A DNA stretch of 32,950 nucleotides from an uncultured Bacilli bacterium (GTDB lineage Bacteria > Bacillota_I > Bacilli_A > RF39 > UBA660). Position 1 is the first letter of the stretch. Every line of letters begins with the position of its first letter. Positions 24,233 through 32,287 of the stretch are shown here, one piece after another. Under the pieces are notes generated by a model. That model saw nothing but the letters and a program-made list of their open reading frames with translations, had not been told where the DNA came from and searched no databases. Location of the stretch: the NCBI GenBank assembly GCA_910587065.1, contig CAJUMA010000017.1, positions 1 to 32,950 of the forward strand, in the 5' to 3' direction. Both the position numbers and the translations under genes were made by a program.

Positions 24233-25542
24233 AAGGATATATTTTTAAAGTTGAAAAAGATGAACTAGTTTGTACTAAAAAGGCAGCTAATGGATCTACT
24301 ATATTCGTTGGAGAAAATGCTATTAGTAGATTAAGCACAATAGATGCACTAAAATTTAAAAAAGCTAAAGTAACTACTTCTGGAATAGTTCTTGAAGGTA
24401 ATAATATAAGAGTTTATATTAATGATTCTGTCTTATTTACTGATAAGAATTATCAAAATTGTTTATATAATAATATGAAGCGTATCAACAAGGCAATTGG
24501 AAAGTATAACAAAAAAGCGAATAAAGAAAAAAATGTTACTGTTGGCATTGTAACGGGTTTTGCCACTGTCGGGTTGCTAGCAGCAATTGGAATATTGGTA
24601 TCAACGGGAAACTTAAAGAATGAATCTAAAATAGACAGTGAAGTTGTCGAGGAATTGCGTGATGATTTTGAGATTGAATTAGAGAATATTGAAAAAATTA
24701 ATCTTGATAATGATGATATGCAGTTTAGTCAAGTAATTGAAACCCAAAATAGCAAAGTAGAAGATAATGAAATCAAAAAGAAGGATGAATTTAATACTAG
24801 TGATAACAATATCACAACTGAAGAGTTATTAAATCAACTTGAAAAAGAAAGTAATTATGATTTAGTAAATTTATCTTTTAATGATGAATATGACCAAGTA
24901 AAATATGATCATGTATTTAATGAGTATTATGATATGGTTATTGAAAGAGCTCCTAGATGGGGAATATCCACAAATTTGGTACTAAGTTTTATATCTCAAG
25001 AAAGTGGCGGCTATGTTGATAATCTTATGCAAATTCAATGGAGTTCATGGCATGATCAACCAATAAAAGTATTCAATTTTGAAAAAAATGAATATGAAAA
25101 AATCGTTTTAACAGAGAATCCCGAAAATTATACTAATAAAGGTATTACCCAGTTCATATCGAAAGAGGATTTATTAAATCCTAAAACAAATATCTCCATT
25201 GGATGCATCATCTTAAGGTATTCATTTGATCAAATGGATCATAATATGACAGCAGCAATTCAAGCCTATAATTTTGGTGTTGAAAACATGAAAAAGGTAT
25301 TAAATGCGGCGGCTAATGATAAGGGCTGTACGGTTGATGACTTATTAAGAAATCAAAGTGATACTTCTTTTTTAGATTATCGTGATGTTATTAGTGTTGG
25401 TGATCCAAATTATGTTGAACATACATTAAGATATTTACAAGATTCGAAAGAAGAAATATCAATTAGATATATAGATGAGTTTGGTGAACCACAAGAGACT
25501 TCTGTATTAATTAATAATGATCAAACAACAAAAAAATTATAA
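24229..25542 (+). CDS. Membrane-anchored lytic transglycosylase (SLT domain)
   Basis: The 437-aa protein starts at GTG in a 4-base overlap with the previous gene; GGAG lies upstream. About 100 cytoplasmic residues precede a membrane helix (about 103-126), then an acidic linker and a C-terminal SLT-type lysozyme fold (about 235-400). The catalytic glutamate is likely Glu258 (SFISQESGG); NLMQIQ and the AIQAYNFG helix are typical. It should cleave the glycan strands of peptidoglycan from outside. The inside N-terminal domain is unrecognised and could receive a signal. A SleB-type hydrolase gene follows 43 bases later. Confidence 0.85.
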   Translation: MKGYIFKVEKDELVCTKKAANGSTIFVGENAISRLSTIDALKFKKAKVTTSGIVLEGNNIRVYINDSVLFTDKNYQNCLYNNMKRINKAIGKYNKKANKEKNVTVGIVTGFATVGLLAAIGILVSTGNLKNESKIDSEVVEELRDDFEIELENIEKINLDNDDMQFSQVIETQNSKVEDNEIKKKDEFNTSDNNITTEELLNQLEKESNYDLVNLSFNDEYDQVKYDHVFNEYYDMVIERAPRWGISTNLVLSFISQESGGYVDNLMQIQWSSWHDQPIKVFNFEKNEYEKIVLTENPENYTNKGITQFISKEDLLNPKTNISIGCIILRYSFDQMDHNMTAAIQAYNFGVENMKKVLNAAANDKGCTVDDLLRNQSDTSFLDYRDVISVGDPNYVEHTLRYLQDSKEEISIRYIDEFGEPQETSVLINNDQTTKKL

Positions 25543-25585
25543 ATAAAAAAAGCATCTATACATATAATGTTATAGGTGATTTTTT

Positions 25586-26011
25586 ATGTTAGTAAATTAT
25601 ACTACTAAGGAACTTGATTTAATGGCACGATTAATGCGAGCTGAAGCTTTAGGTGACGGTGAACTTGCTATGTTAATGGTTGGTAATGTTATTCTAAACA
25701 GATGTATAGGTACTTGTGATCTCTTTAGAAATGTTCGATCTATTTATGATGTCGTTTATCAAAGTCCGGGGGGGTTTGTTGGAACTAATTCTTCATTATT
25801 CCAATCTTCATCTACTACATCTGAAAAGAATTTAGCAAAACGTTGTTTGAGAGGCGAATATTTTTATCCAGCAACTCATGCTCTGTGGTTTTATGCTCCG
25901 GGGAGTAATTCAAGTTGTAAACAGACTTGGTATAATCAAGAATTATCTGGTAGATATAAGAGTCATTGCTTTTATATGCCTGATGAAGGAATGTGCCCAG
26001 AGATTAGATGA
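25586..26011 (+). CDS. SleB/CwlJ-type cell wall hydrolase
   Basis: The 141-aa protein is close to a bare Hydrolase_2 domain: LMARLMRAEALGDGELAMLMVGNVILNR holds the catalytic Glu20 region, and the later HALWFYAPG and GRYKSHCFY are typical of the SleB/CwlJ family. In spore formers these enzymes break cortex peptidoglycan during germination. There is no signal peptide, as in CwlJ, so it may act in a mother cell or leave with a phage-type helper. An AGGTGA ribosome site precedes the ATG. It ends in TGA, with a terminator starting on the stop. Confidence 0.85.
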   Translation: MLVNYTTKELDLMARLMRAEALGDGELAMLMVGNVILNRCIGTCDLFRNVRSIYDVVYQSPGGFVGTNSSLFQSSSTTSEKNLAKRCLRGEYFYPATHALWFYAPGSNSSCKQTWYNQELSGRYKSHCFYMPDEGMCPEIR

Positions 26012-26033
26012 GCTATTTTATATAGCTTTTTTT
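26011..26033 (+). terminator. Terminator of the SleB-type gene
   Basis: Stem AGCTAT - TTTAT - ATAGCT followed by six to seven Ts. Its first base is the A of the TGA stop, which supports UGA being a real stop. Confidence 0.85.
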
Positions 26034-26034
26034 C

Positions 26035-26064
26035 AATAAAAAATGTTAGTCTAAACTAACATTT
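26035..26064 (-). terminator. Terminator of the phosphoketolase gene
   Basis: Perfect 9-bp stem AAATGTTAG / CTAACATTT (26041-26049 with 26056-26064), 6-base loop, with a T run on the minus strand. Confidence 0.8.
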
Positions 26065-28347
26065 CCATTTCCAATCTGTAACTTCTATTAAATCTTTACC
26101 AGTTGTTGTAATTAATTCTCTATGCTCTTTTAGTTTTGCTTCACAATATTCTTTTAATTCAAGATTTTTATTTAGAGTGTTTATTACATCAATTGTTAAA
26201 TTATATCTATCTATTTTATTTAGTACTCGCATATCAAATGGTGTAGTTATTGCACCTTCTTCTTCATATCCATGAACAACGAATTTTCTATCACGATTGT
26301 ATATTAATCCTTCTACAGCACTTTTATATCCGTGGAAGGCAAATATCACAGGAACGTTTGTTGGAAATAAATTATTAAATTCATCATCGCTTATTCGTTC
26401 GAGCGTTAATAAATCTACAACATTTACTACGCGAATGCTAATATCAGTTTTTTCTTTGATTAAGCTTACAGCAGCCATAACTTCAAGCGTTGGAGTGTCT
26501 CCAGCACAAGAAAGAACGATATCGGGATTTTCATCACTTGCAAACTCCCATATACCTATTCCTTTTTCACAGTGTTTTATAGTTTCTTCATAATTTAACC
26601 ATTGTGGACGTTCATGCTTTGATGCAACTATTGTATTAACTTTATTTTTAGATTTTAGACATTTATCCATGACATATATTAAAGAGTTAGCATCATATGG
26701 TAAGTAAATTTCTGTGATATCTCTTTTTTTATTCAATATATGATTAATAAATCCTGGTTCTTGATGGGTGTACCCATTATGATCTTGTTGCCATATGTGA
26801 CTAGTTTCAATTATATTTAAAGACGATATAGGTGCTCTCCAAGGTATTTCTTTGGTCATTTTTAACCATTTAGCATGAATACCAATCATTGAATCTACCA
26901 CTCTTATAAATGCTTCATATGAATGAATAAAACCATGTCTACCTGTTAATAAATATCCTTCTAAGGCACCTTCAGCAAAATGTTCTGAAAGGTAAGAATC
27001 TAATACTCTTCCATAAGGATAGACATATTCATCTTTTTCAGATATTGGTAAAAGCCACTGTCTATTTGTTGCTTCAAAAACATGATTTAATCTATTAGAC
27101 ATTGCTTCGTCAGGACCAAATATTCTGAAATTATGCTCTTGTTCATTTAGTCTTACAACATCACGAATATATTTTCCAAGTTCAAACATATCTTTTCCAA
27201 TTATATCTCCATGATTGCAATCTAACATATAATCTTTTATATTTGGTAGTATTAAATCTTTTAAAAGTAAACCGCCATTGACGATAGGATTAGCACTCAT
27301 TCTTTGATTACCTTTTGGTAAAAAAGTTCTTATTTCATCAAGAATGTGACCATTTTCATCAAATAATTCTTCGGGCTTATATTTTTTCATCCAATTTTCT
27401 AATAAGTCTATATTCTCTAAATTATTCTCATCTATTTCTAAAGGTACTTGATGAGCCTTAAAGCTTCCTTCAACATTCTCTGGTCCTGTCCATCCTTTTG
27501 GAGTTCTAAAAATTATCATCGGCCATCTTACTGATTCTAGCATCTCAGTTTCCTGTGCTTTCTCTTTTAAAGTTTTTATTTCTGAAATAACTTTATCCAT
27601 AGTAGATGCCATTTTTTCTTGCATTTCATTTATGTCTTCACCTTCTACGAAGTAAGGATTCCAACCATAGCCTTTGAAAAGTAATTCAATGTCTTTATGA
27701 CTCATTCGAGAAAGGACGGTAGGATTTGAAATCTTAAATCCATTAAGATGAATTATGGGCAAAACAACCCCATCTGTCAGTGGATTTAAAAATTTATTAA
27801 TATGCCATGATGTAGCTAATGGACCTGTTTCTGCTTCTCCATCACCAACTATACAAGTTGCAATCAAAGAAGGATTATCTAAAACAGCTCCAAATCCGTG
27901 GATTAGGCTATATCCTAATTCTCCTCCCTCATGAATACTACCTGGAGTTTCAGGTGCCACATGAGATGAGATACCGCCAGGAAAAGAGAATTGTTTAAAT
28001 AATTTTTTTAACCCTTCTTCATCTTCTGTTATGTTTGGATAGATTTCTGTATATGTTCCATCAAGATAAGCGTTTGTCACAGCAGTTTGCCCACCATGTC
28101 CTGGACCAACAAGATATATCATATTTAAATTATATTTTGTAATAACGCGATTTAAATGCATAAAAATAAAATTTTGACCGGGAATAGTTCCCCAATGTCC
28201 AACTAATCTTGGCTTTATATGCTTAAGTTCTAACTTTTCTTTTAGAAGCGGATTATCTAATAAATACAATTGTCCAACTGCTAAATAATTTGCCAGATTA
28301 AAATATTTGTTTAACTGAGATAGTTCTATATCTGTTAGAGTTCTCAT
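26056..28347 (-). CDS. xfp: Xylulose-5-phosphate/fructose-6-phosphate phosphoketolase
   Basis: The 763-aa protein has the phosphoketolase hallmarks: HWGTIPGQNF (51-60), GPGHGG (81-86), the thiamine-diphosphate site GDGEAETGP (168-176), and a C-terminal third with NIIETSHIWQQDHNGYTHQEPG. It splits xylulose-5-P (and often fructose-6-P) with phosphate to acetyl-phosphate, using thiamine diphosphate and Mg2+. Length fits the family (about 790). The ATG follows GGGG. A TGG-TATAAT promoter lies 26 bases upstream, so it is its own unit after tsaD. It indicates heterolactic or bifid-type sugar breakdown. Confidence 0.97.
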   Translation of the reverse strand: MRTLTDIELSQLNKYFNLANYLAVGQLYLLDNPLLKEKLELKHIKPRLVGHWGTIPGQNFIFMHLNRVITKYNLNMIYLVGPGHGGQTAVTNAYLDGTYTEIYPNITEDEEGLKKLFKQFSFPGGISSHVAPETPGSIHEGGELGYSLIHGFGAVLDNPSLIATCIVGDGEAETGPLATSWHINKFLNPLTDGVVLPIIHLNGFKISNPTVLSRMSHKDIELLFKGYGWNPYFVEGEDINEMQEKMASTMDKVISEIKTLKEKAQETEMLESVRWPMIIFRTPKGWTGPENVEGSFKAHQVPLEIDENNLENIDLLENWMKKYKPEELFDENGHILDEIRTFLPKGNQRMSANPIVNGGLLLKDLILPNIKDYMLDCNHGDIIGKDMFELGKYIRDVVRLNEQEHNFRIFGPDEAMSNRLNHVFEATNRQWLLPISEKDEYVYPYGRVLDSYLSEHFAEGALEGYLLTGRHGFIHSYEAFIRVVDSMIGIHAKWLKMTKEIPWRAPISSLNIIETSHIWQQDHNGYTHQEPGFINHILNKKRDITEIYLPYDANSLIYVMDKCLKSKNKVNTIVASKHERPQWLNYEETIKHCEKGIGIWEFASDENPDIVLSCAGDTPTLEVMAAVSLIKEKTDISIRVVNVVDLLTLERISDDEFNNLFPTNVPVIFAFHGYKSAVEGLIYNRDRKFVVHGYEEEGAITTPFDMRVLNKIDRYNLTIDVINTLNKNLELKEYCEAKLKEHRELITTTGKDLIEVTDWKWKC

Positions 28348-28372
28348 CTTATCAACCCCTATTCTATTATTT

Positions 28373-28381
28373 ATTATACCA
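28373..28381 (-). promoter_or_regulatory. Extended -10 promoter of xfp
   Basis: Minus strand TGG-TATAAT with the -10 box at 28378-28373. Confidence 0.5.
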
Positions 28382-28401
28382 TAAAGAATTTTCTTAATAA
28401 T

Positions 28402-28425
28402 AAAAAGATGAACAATTGTCCATCT
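28402..28425 (-). terminator. Terminator of the tsaB-rimI-tsaD operon
   Basis: Minus strand AGATGGAC - AATT - GTTCATCT (28425-28406, one wobble pair), followed by TTTTATT. It lies 6 bases after the stop of tsaD. Confidence 0.82.
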
Positions 28426-28431
28426 ACTTTA

Positions 28432-29451
28432 CTACATGTCTTCATTTTTAAAGAAGTATTCTTGGCTTTTAGCGTGAAGGGAAAAATCTGAAAAATCATG
28501 TTTTAAAAATTGGGGATAAGCAGCGCAAGCAATCATTGTTGCATTATCAGTACAATACTTCATTGGTGGAATAGATAAGTCTACATTCTTTTCAGCACAT
28601 AGTTTTTGCATTTCTTCTCTTAAGTTAGCACTTGCACTGACTCCTCCAGCAACGATGACTCTTTTTATATTATATCTTTCAATTGCTAATCGTGATTTTC
28701 TAATTATTTGATCAAAGGCAACAGTTTGAAAAGAACATGCCAAATCATATTCTCTTATTTTATTACCCCGTTGCTCCTCGTTGTGTTTAAGATTTATTAC
28801 CGCACTTTTTAAACCACTAAAGGAAAAATCTAACTCATCATTATCCATTGGTTTGGGTAAATCATAAGTTGGATTTCCAAGAGAGGCATATTTTTCGACA
28901 TTTGGTCCACCTGGATATGGAAGACCAAGCACTCTTGCTACTTTATCAAATGACTCTCCTATTGCATCATCTTTTGTTGTTCCCAATACTTTAAATTTAT
29001 AATCATCTTCCATTAATACTAATTCTGTATGCCCTCCGCTTACAACAACAGCAAGTAAAGGAAATTCTAATTTTTTTACAAGATTATTTGCATAGATATG
29101 GCCAGCAATATGATGTGTTGCAATTAATGGTTTTTCATATACTAGTGATAGCGTCTTGGCAAACTCTACGCCTACAAGTAAACTTCCAAGCAATCCTGGA
29201 GCATACGTTACTGCAATTGCATCAACATCACTAACTTGCATCTTAGCCTTTGATAATAAATCTTCTAAAACTATTGTTATATTCTCTGTGTGCATACGCG
29301 ATGCAATCTCTGGAACAACTCCACCAAATTTAGCGTGTGTATCCATCTGAGTCAAAACAGTTGTTGCAATTTCTTCACAACCATTTTTTACAATCGAAAT
29401 ACTAGTTTCATCACAGCTAGATTCTATTCCTAAAATATATACATCTTTCAT
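28432..29451 (-). CDS. tsaD: tRNA N6-adenosine threonylcarbamoyltransferase
   Basis: The 339-aa protein has the TsaD/Kae1 signatures: GIESSCDET at the N-terminus, the metal motif HxxxH (His114, His118 in HHIAGH), VVVSGGHTEL and PGGPNVEKYA. It transfers the threonylcarbamoyl group from TC-AMP to A37 of tRNAs that read ANN codons, working with TsaB and TsaE. The gene starts directly after the rimI stop, and its GGAG ribosome site lies in the last rimI codons. Full length, and last in the operon. Confidence 0.97.
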   Translation of the reverse strand: MKDVYILGIESSCDETSISIVKNGCEEIATTVLTQMDTHAKFGGVVPEIASRMHTENITIVLEDLLSKAKMQVSDVDAIAVTYAPGLLGSLLVGVEFAKTLSLVYEKPLIATHHIAGHIYANNLVKKLEFPLLAVVVSGGHTELVLMEDDYKFKVLGTTKDDAIGESFDKVARVLGLPYPGGPNVEKYASLGNPTYDLPKPMDNDELDFSFSGLKSAVINLKHNEEQRGNKIREYDLACSFQTVAFDQIIRKSRLAIERYNIKRVIVAGGVSASANLREEMQKLCAEKNVDLSIPPMKYCTDNATMIACAAYPQFLKHDFSDFSLHAKSQEYFFKNEDM

Positions 29452-29865
29452 CTATTTACTCCTTTCCATTATTATTGCATCAGCGCCATCATAGTAATTT
29501 TTTCTTCTATTTATTTCTATGAATTTATTTTTTTTATAAAAATTTAGAGCTTTTTTATTATTTTCATTAACTTCAAGCATTATTTTAGTTGCATCTGTAT
29601 TTTTTATAACATAGTCTAATAATTTTAAGCCGATACCATTGTGTTGAAATCTATCTAATACGGCAATGTTTATAATATCAGTTATTTCAAAATGATTTTC
29701 TACTTCAACAAAACCTTTGATTAAGCTGTCATCATATACGTAGACCTTTACATATTCTTTTTTTAATCGATCTTCTATATAATTTACTTTAACAAAATTT
29801 TCTTTGATTAATGATCCAATTTCATTTATAGAAGCCAAATCATTTTGATTCATCTCTCTAATCAT
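29452..29865 (-). CDS. rimI: Ribosomal-protein-S18-alanine N-acetyltransferase-like (RimI)
   Basis: The 137-aa GNAT protein has the acetyl-CoA loop QHNGIG (74-79) and NENNKKALNFYKKNKF, the typical RimI end. RimI acetylates N-terminal Ala of protein S18 in E. coli; in Firmicutes it is nearly always placed between tsaB and tsaD, as here. The start overlaps the last 8 bases of tsaB, showing coupling. Some sequence drift from E. coli RimI is normal, and the actual target in this organism is unknown. Confidence 0.9.
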   Translation of the reverse strand: MIREMNQNDLASINEIGSLIKENFVKVNYIEDRLKKEYVKVYVYDDSLIKGFVEVENHFEITDIINIAVLDRFQHNGIGLKLLDYVIKNTDATKIMLEVNENNKKALNFYKKNKFIEINRRKNYYDGADAIIMERSK

Positions 29866-30448
29866 TTTTTAGTGCCTCAATTATTTTAATGTATAAAGGA
29901 TTTACTTCATGCGATACTTTTTCTTTAATATTATTAAATGCCTCATATATTGCATCATAGTCATAATCTGTTTCTTCAATAATTTGAGTTTTTGTTATTC
30001 CTTTACTAGCAATATAGTCCTGAAAACTCTTGTTATCCTTGTAGAAAGGTCCATCAATAATGGTATTATCGTTTTTATATAAGGCAGCAAATACTCCTTT
30101 TACATCTTTTATTATTGATATTTTTATTTTATCAGTCTTTGTACTTAATGCTAAACAATCTAAAGAAGAGATTGTTTTTATTGGAATATTTAATGTGTAA
30201 GCTAGCGTTTTAGCAATAGTGACTCCAATTCTTACGCCAGTAAATGATCCAGGTCCATTACAAATTAAGATTTCATTTAAATCATGAGGTTTAATTTTAT
30301 TCCTTTTTAAAATTTCATCTAACATTGGCATCGTATAATCCGAATGATTTCTTTCAGATAAACGGAGAATCTTATCTAAAACTTTCCCATTTTTATATAA
30401 AACTTCGATTATGTTTTTATCATGAGTGTCTATAAATAATGAATACAT
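29858..30448 (-). CDS. tsaB: tRNA threonylcarbamoyladenosine biosynthesis protein TsaB
   Basis: The 196-aa protein has FIDTHDKNIIEVL at the start and ICNGPGSFTGVRIG (62-75), the TsaB motif, in an ASKHA-type fold. It is the dimer partner of TsaD, without catalytic metal ligands. It heads the compact tsaB-rimI-tsaD block. GGAAGG precedes the ATG at 30448. The 33-residue ORF and its promoter lie just upstream and probably supply the transcript. Confidence 0.95.
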   Translation of the reverse strand: MYSLFIDTHDKNIIEVLYKNGKVLDKILRLSERNHSDYTMPMLDEILKRNKIKPHDLNEILICNGPGSFTGVRIGVTIAKTLAYTLNIPIKTISSLDCLALSTKTDKIKISIIKDVKGVFAALYKNDNTIIDGPFYKDNKSFQDYIASKGITKTQIIEETDYDYDAIYEAFNNIKEKVSHEVNPLYIKIIEALKND

Positions 30449-30463
30449 ATAATCAATTCCTTC

Positions 30464-30565
30464 CTAAATTAAATGTTCTACTTTAAAAATAACTTGAACA
30501 ATAATAGCAAGCAACAAAATTATTGTTGGTTCAATACAGCGTACAAGTACTTTTTGTTGTTTTAT
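30464..30565 (-). CDS. Candidate 33-aa single-pass membrane protein, ATA start
   Basis: In the gap between tsaE and tsaB, TGA-TATAAT is followed by GGAGG and, after 6 bases, by ATA at 30565, then an open frame of 33 codons to TAG. The product begins IKQQKVLVR, has a hydrophobic stretch (about 13-27; PTIILLLAIIVQVIF) and ends charged, the look of a small membrane protein with its N-terminus inside. The ribosome site is ideal for ATA, an allowed but rare start in code 11; no ATG, GTG or TTG fits. The alternatives are an ATG lost to mutation or miscalled as ATA, or chance. It ends 15 bases before tsaB. Confidence 0.5.
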   Translation of the reverse strand: MKQQKVLVRCIEPTIILLLAIIVQVIFKVEHLI

Positions 30566-30571
30566 AGTAAT

Positions 30572-30596
30572 CCTCCGCCCATATTATATCACACTT
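30572..30596 (-). promoter_or_regulatory. Extended -10 promoter and ribosome site before the 33-aa ORF and tsaB
   Basis: Minus strand reads TGA-TATAAT, then GGGCGGAGG. The promoter follows the tsaE terminator, so tsaB-rimI-tsaD are transcribed from here, apart from tsaE. Confidence 0.55.
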
Positions 30597-30609
30597 AATG
30601 GACGAAAAG

Positions 30610-30629
30610 AAAAAAACACCTTTGGGGTG
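30610..30629 (-). terminator. Terminator of tsaE
   Basis: Minus strand CACC - CCAAA - GGTG followed by seven Ts, starting right after the TAG stop. Confidence 0.75.
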
Positions 30630-31082
30630 CTATAAGACAAAATTTACTAAATCTTCATACTTTTGACCATATGCTTTTAAAATCAATACTCTGGTATTCT
30701 CATCAATAAGTTTAAAGTGTATCTCAAGTCTTTCCTCTGGTAACTTATCTTTAATCAACTCAGCCCATTCTATTATTGTTACAGAGTCACTGTTAAAATA
30801 ATCGTTTAGTGCTATGCTTGAATCCGTCTCTTCAAGTCGATATACATCCATATGATTAAGTTTCATTTCTCCACTATCGTATTCTTTTACGATGTTAAAA
30901 GTTGGGCTTGTAATATTTTCAGTTATTCCCAAAGATTTAGCAAAACCCTTAACAAAAACTGTTTTGCCGCTTCCCAATTCACCATCTAAACAGATCACCA
31001 TTCCTGGAAACTTTTCTGACTCTATATTTTCTGCTAATTCCATTGTATCCATGTCGCTTCTTGATGTATATTTGTAATCCAT
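30630..31082 (-). CDS. tsaE: tRNA threonylcarbamoyladenosine biosynthesis ATPase TsaE
   Basis: The 150-aa protein has the P-loop LDGELGSGKT (Lys40) of TsaE, followed by ITSPTFNIVKEY and HMDVYRLEE, both typical of the family. It is a small ATPase that resets the TsaB-TsaD complex. The frame is open 16 codons further upstream, but AAGGTG before the ATG at 31082 fixes the start. A consensus promoter (TTGATA-18-TATAAT) lies just upstream and a terminator just after, so it is a separate unit from tsaB. Confidence 0.95.
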   Translation of the reverse strand: MDYKYTSRSDMDTMELAENIESEKFPGMVICLDGELGSGKTVFVKGFAKSLGITENITSPTFNIVKEYDSGEMKLNHMDVYRLEETDSSIALNDYFNSDSVTIIEWAELIKDKLPEERLEIHFKLIDENTRVLILKAYGQKYEDLVNFVL

Positions 31083-31100
31083 TCTTATCACCTTAAGTTT

Positions 31101-31130
31101 ATTATAACAATAATAAACTATGTATATCAA
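31101..31130 (-). promoter_or_regulatory. Promoter of tsaE
   Basis: Minus strand TTGATA (31130-31125), 18 bases, TATAAT (31106-31101). An 8-bp inverted repeat ATGTATAT / ATATACAT (31120-31127 with 31136-31143) overlaps the -35 box and might be an operator. Confidence 0.65.
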
Positions 31131-31153
31131 TATAAATATACATATTTTAACTA

Positions 31154-31543
31154 TTATTTTACTACCGTTGGAATTAGATAACTAAAATTTGGTAAATTTC
31201 TTAGTATTCCAAAGGCAATTGTTGTCATTAGCAATAATATGTAAATATAATTGTTTAATCTAATTTTTTTTGTTAACAACTTATAAGTTATCAACTTTAT
31301 AATTTGATATACAATTGTTATAATTAGCAAGATAAATAAATATACATTGTAACGAAAAGCTTGATAAAATTCTAGTTTAAAAATGCTTATTAACATTCGA
31401 GTAACACCACACCCTGGGCAATAAAAACCCGTAATTTTATGAAAGATGCAAGGTAAAAAACTGTTAAAAAGTAAATAGTTAATAATAACTACAATTATGA
31501 ATATTAATAAAGAATAAATTAAAGATTTATCATTTGTTTTCAT
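31154..31543 (-). CDS. DUF2752 membrane protein
   Basis: The 129-aa protein has three to four membrane helices and the DUF2752 motif FYCPGCGVTRML near residue 40. The family is widespread and of unknown function. A GTG at 31552 is in frame, but it is part of the CAGGTG ribosome site for the ATG at 31543, which is used here. It has its own TGG-TATAAT promoter at 31567-31575 or close by. No strong terminator follows. Confidence 0.85.
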   Translation of the reverse strand: MKTNDKSLIYSLLIFIIVVIINYLLFNSFLPCIFHKITGFYCPGCGVTRMLISIFKLEFYQAFRYNVYLFILLIITIVYQIIKLITYKLLTKKIRLNNYIYILLLMTTIAFGILRNLPNFSYLIPTVVK

Positions 31544-31630
31544 ATAAAACACCTGTTACTATTATACCATTACGAAACAATTCATAAAAGTTTCTTTTAC
31601 TATTTTTCAATATATTATTTCCTTTTTTCA

Positions 31631-31658
31631 AAAAAAAACATGTTTTAAAACATGTTTT
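31631..31658 (-). terminator. Terminator of the DUF4234 gene
   Basis: Stem AAAACATG / CATGTTTT (31635-31642 with 31651-31658) with a T run on the minus strand. Confidence 0.8.
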
Positions 31659-32014
31659 TAGTTACTTTCTTGTACAGCATATTTATTAATATCTGATTGT
31701 ACTAAAACGTAATTAACGATGCTTAATCCAAAGATTGATAATATTAGGTAAAGAATAGAGTTTGAACTTCCATTAACACCTTTTCTTTGGTTAGCTTCTT
31801 CCATTAGTTTACCATTTTGATACCAGTAGTAGAAACTATAGATACCACAAGTAACTAGAGATAATAGTATTATTACAACTCCATTTCTCTTTGTTGGATT
31901 TTCAGATATATTATCAACGTCGTCAGTTATAGTAAACCACCAATAAAGGCTGTAAATACCACAAGTAACAAATGATAATAAAATGCTAACAACAATGTTC
32001 TTTTCCTTTATCAT
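31658..32014 (-). CDS. DUF4234 membrane protein
   Basis: The 118-aa protein has three membrane helices. The first two are near copies: LSFVTCGIYSLYWW and LSLVTCGIYSFYYW, the DUF4234 motif, which suggests an internal duplication. The third lies at about 88-106. The family has no known function. It lies directly downstream of the rRNA terminator, with a GAAAGGAAG ribosome site and a -10-like GATAAT. Confidence 0.88.
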   Translation of the reverse strand: MIKEKNIVVSILLSFVTCGIYSLYWWFTITDDVDNISENPTKRNGVVIILLSLVTCGIYSFYYWYQNGKLMEEANQRKGVNGSSNSILYLILSIFGLSIVNYVLVQSDINKYAVQESN

Positions 32015-32054
32015 ATAAACTTCCTTTCTGTAAGAATATTATCCCATATAAAAC

Positions 32055-32081
32055 AAAAAAAGAACCAGATATTATCTGATT
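32055..32081 (-). terminator. Terminator of the rRNA operon
   Basis: Minus strand AATCAGAT - AAT - ATCTGGTT (32081-32063, one wobble pair), followed by C and seven Ts, 25 bases after the 5S gene. Confidence 0.85.
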
Positions 32082-32105
32082 TTCTTAAATTTATACAAAA
32101 AAAAA

Positions 32106-32210
32106 GTTTGCAACTTCCTATTTTAGCTTATCACTATCGTCGGCGTTTTGGTGCTTAACTTCTCTGTTCGGTATGGGAAGAGGTGTGTCCACCAAGCTAT
32201 CGTCACAAAC
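32106..32210 (-). rRNA. rrf: 5S ribosomal RNA
   Basis: The minus strand has the 5S core TTCCCATACCGAACAGAGAA and AAGTTAAGC. The ends GTTTG and CAAAC pair as the terminal helix, giving about 105 bases. It follows 23S by about 77 bases, without a tRNA in the spacer, and is followed by a terminator. Ends are good to a few bases. Confidence 0.92.
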
Positions 32211-32287
32211 ATAATTTATTATGTTATTTGACTTTGTCCTTTAAAAACAAGATAATGAGCTCATCAATTAGTTATTTATATATATTA

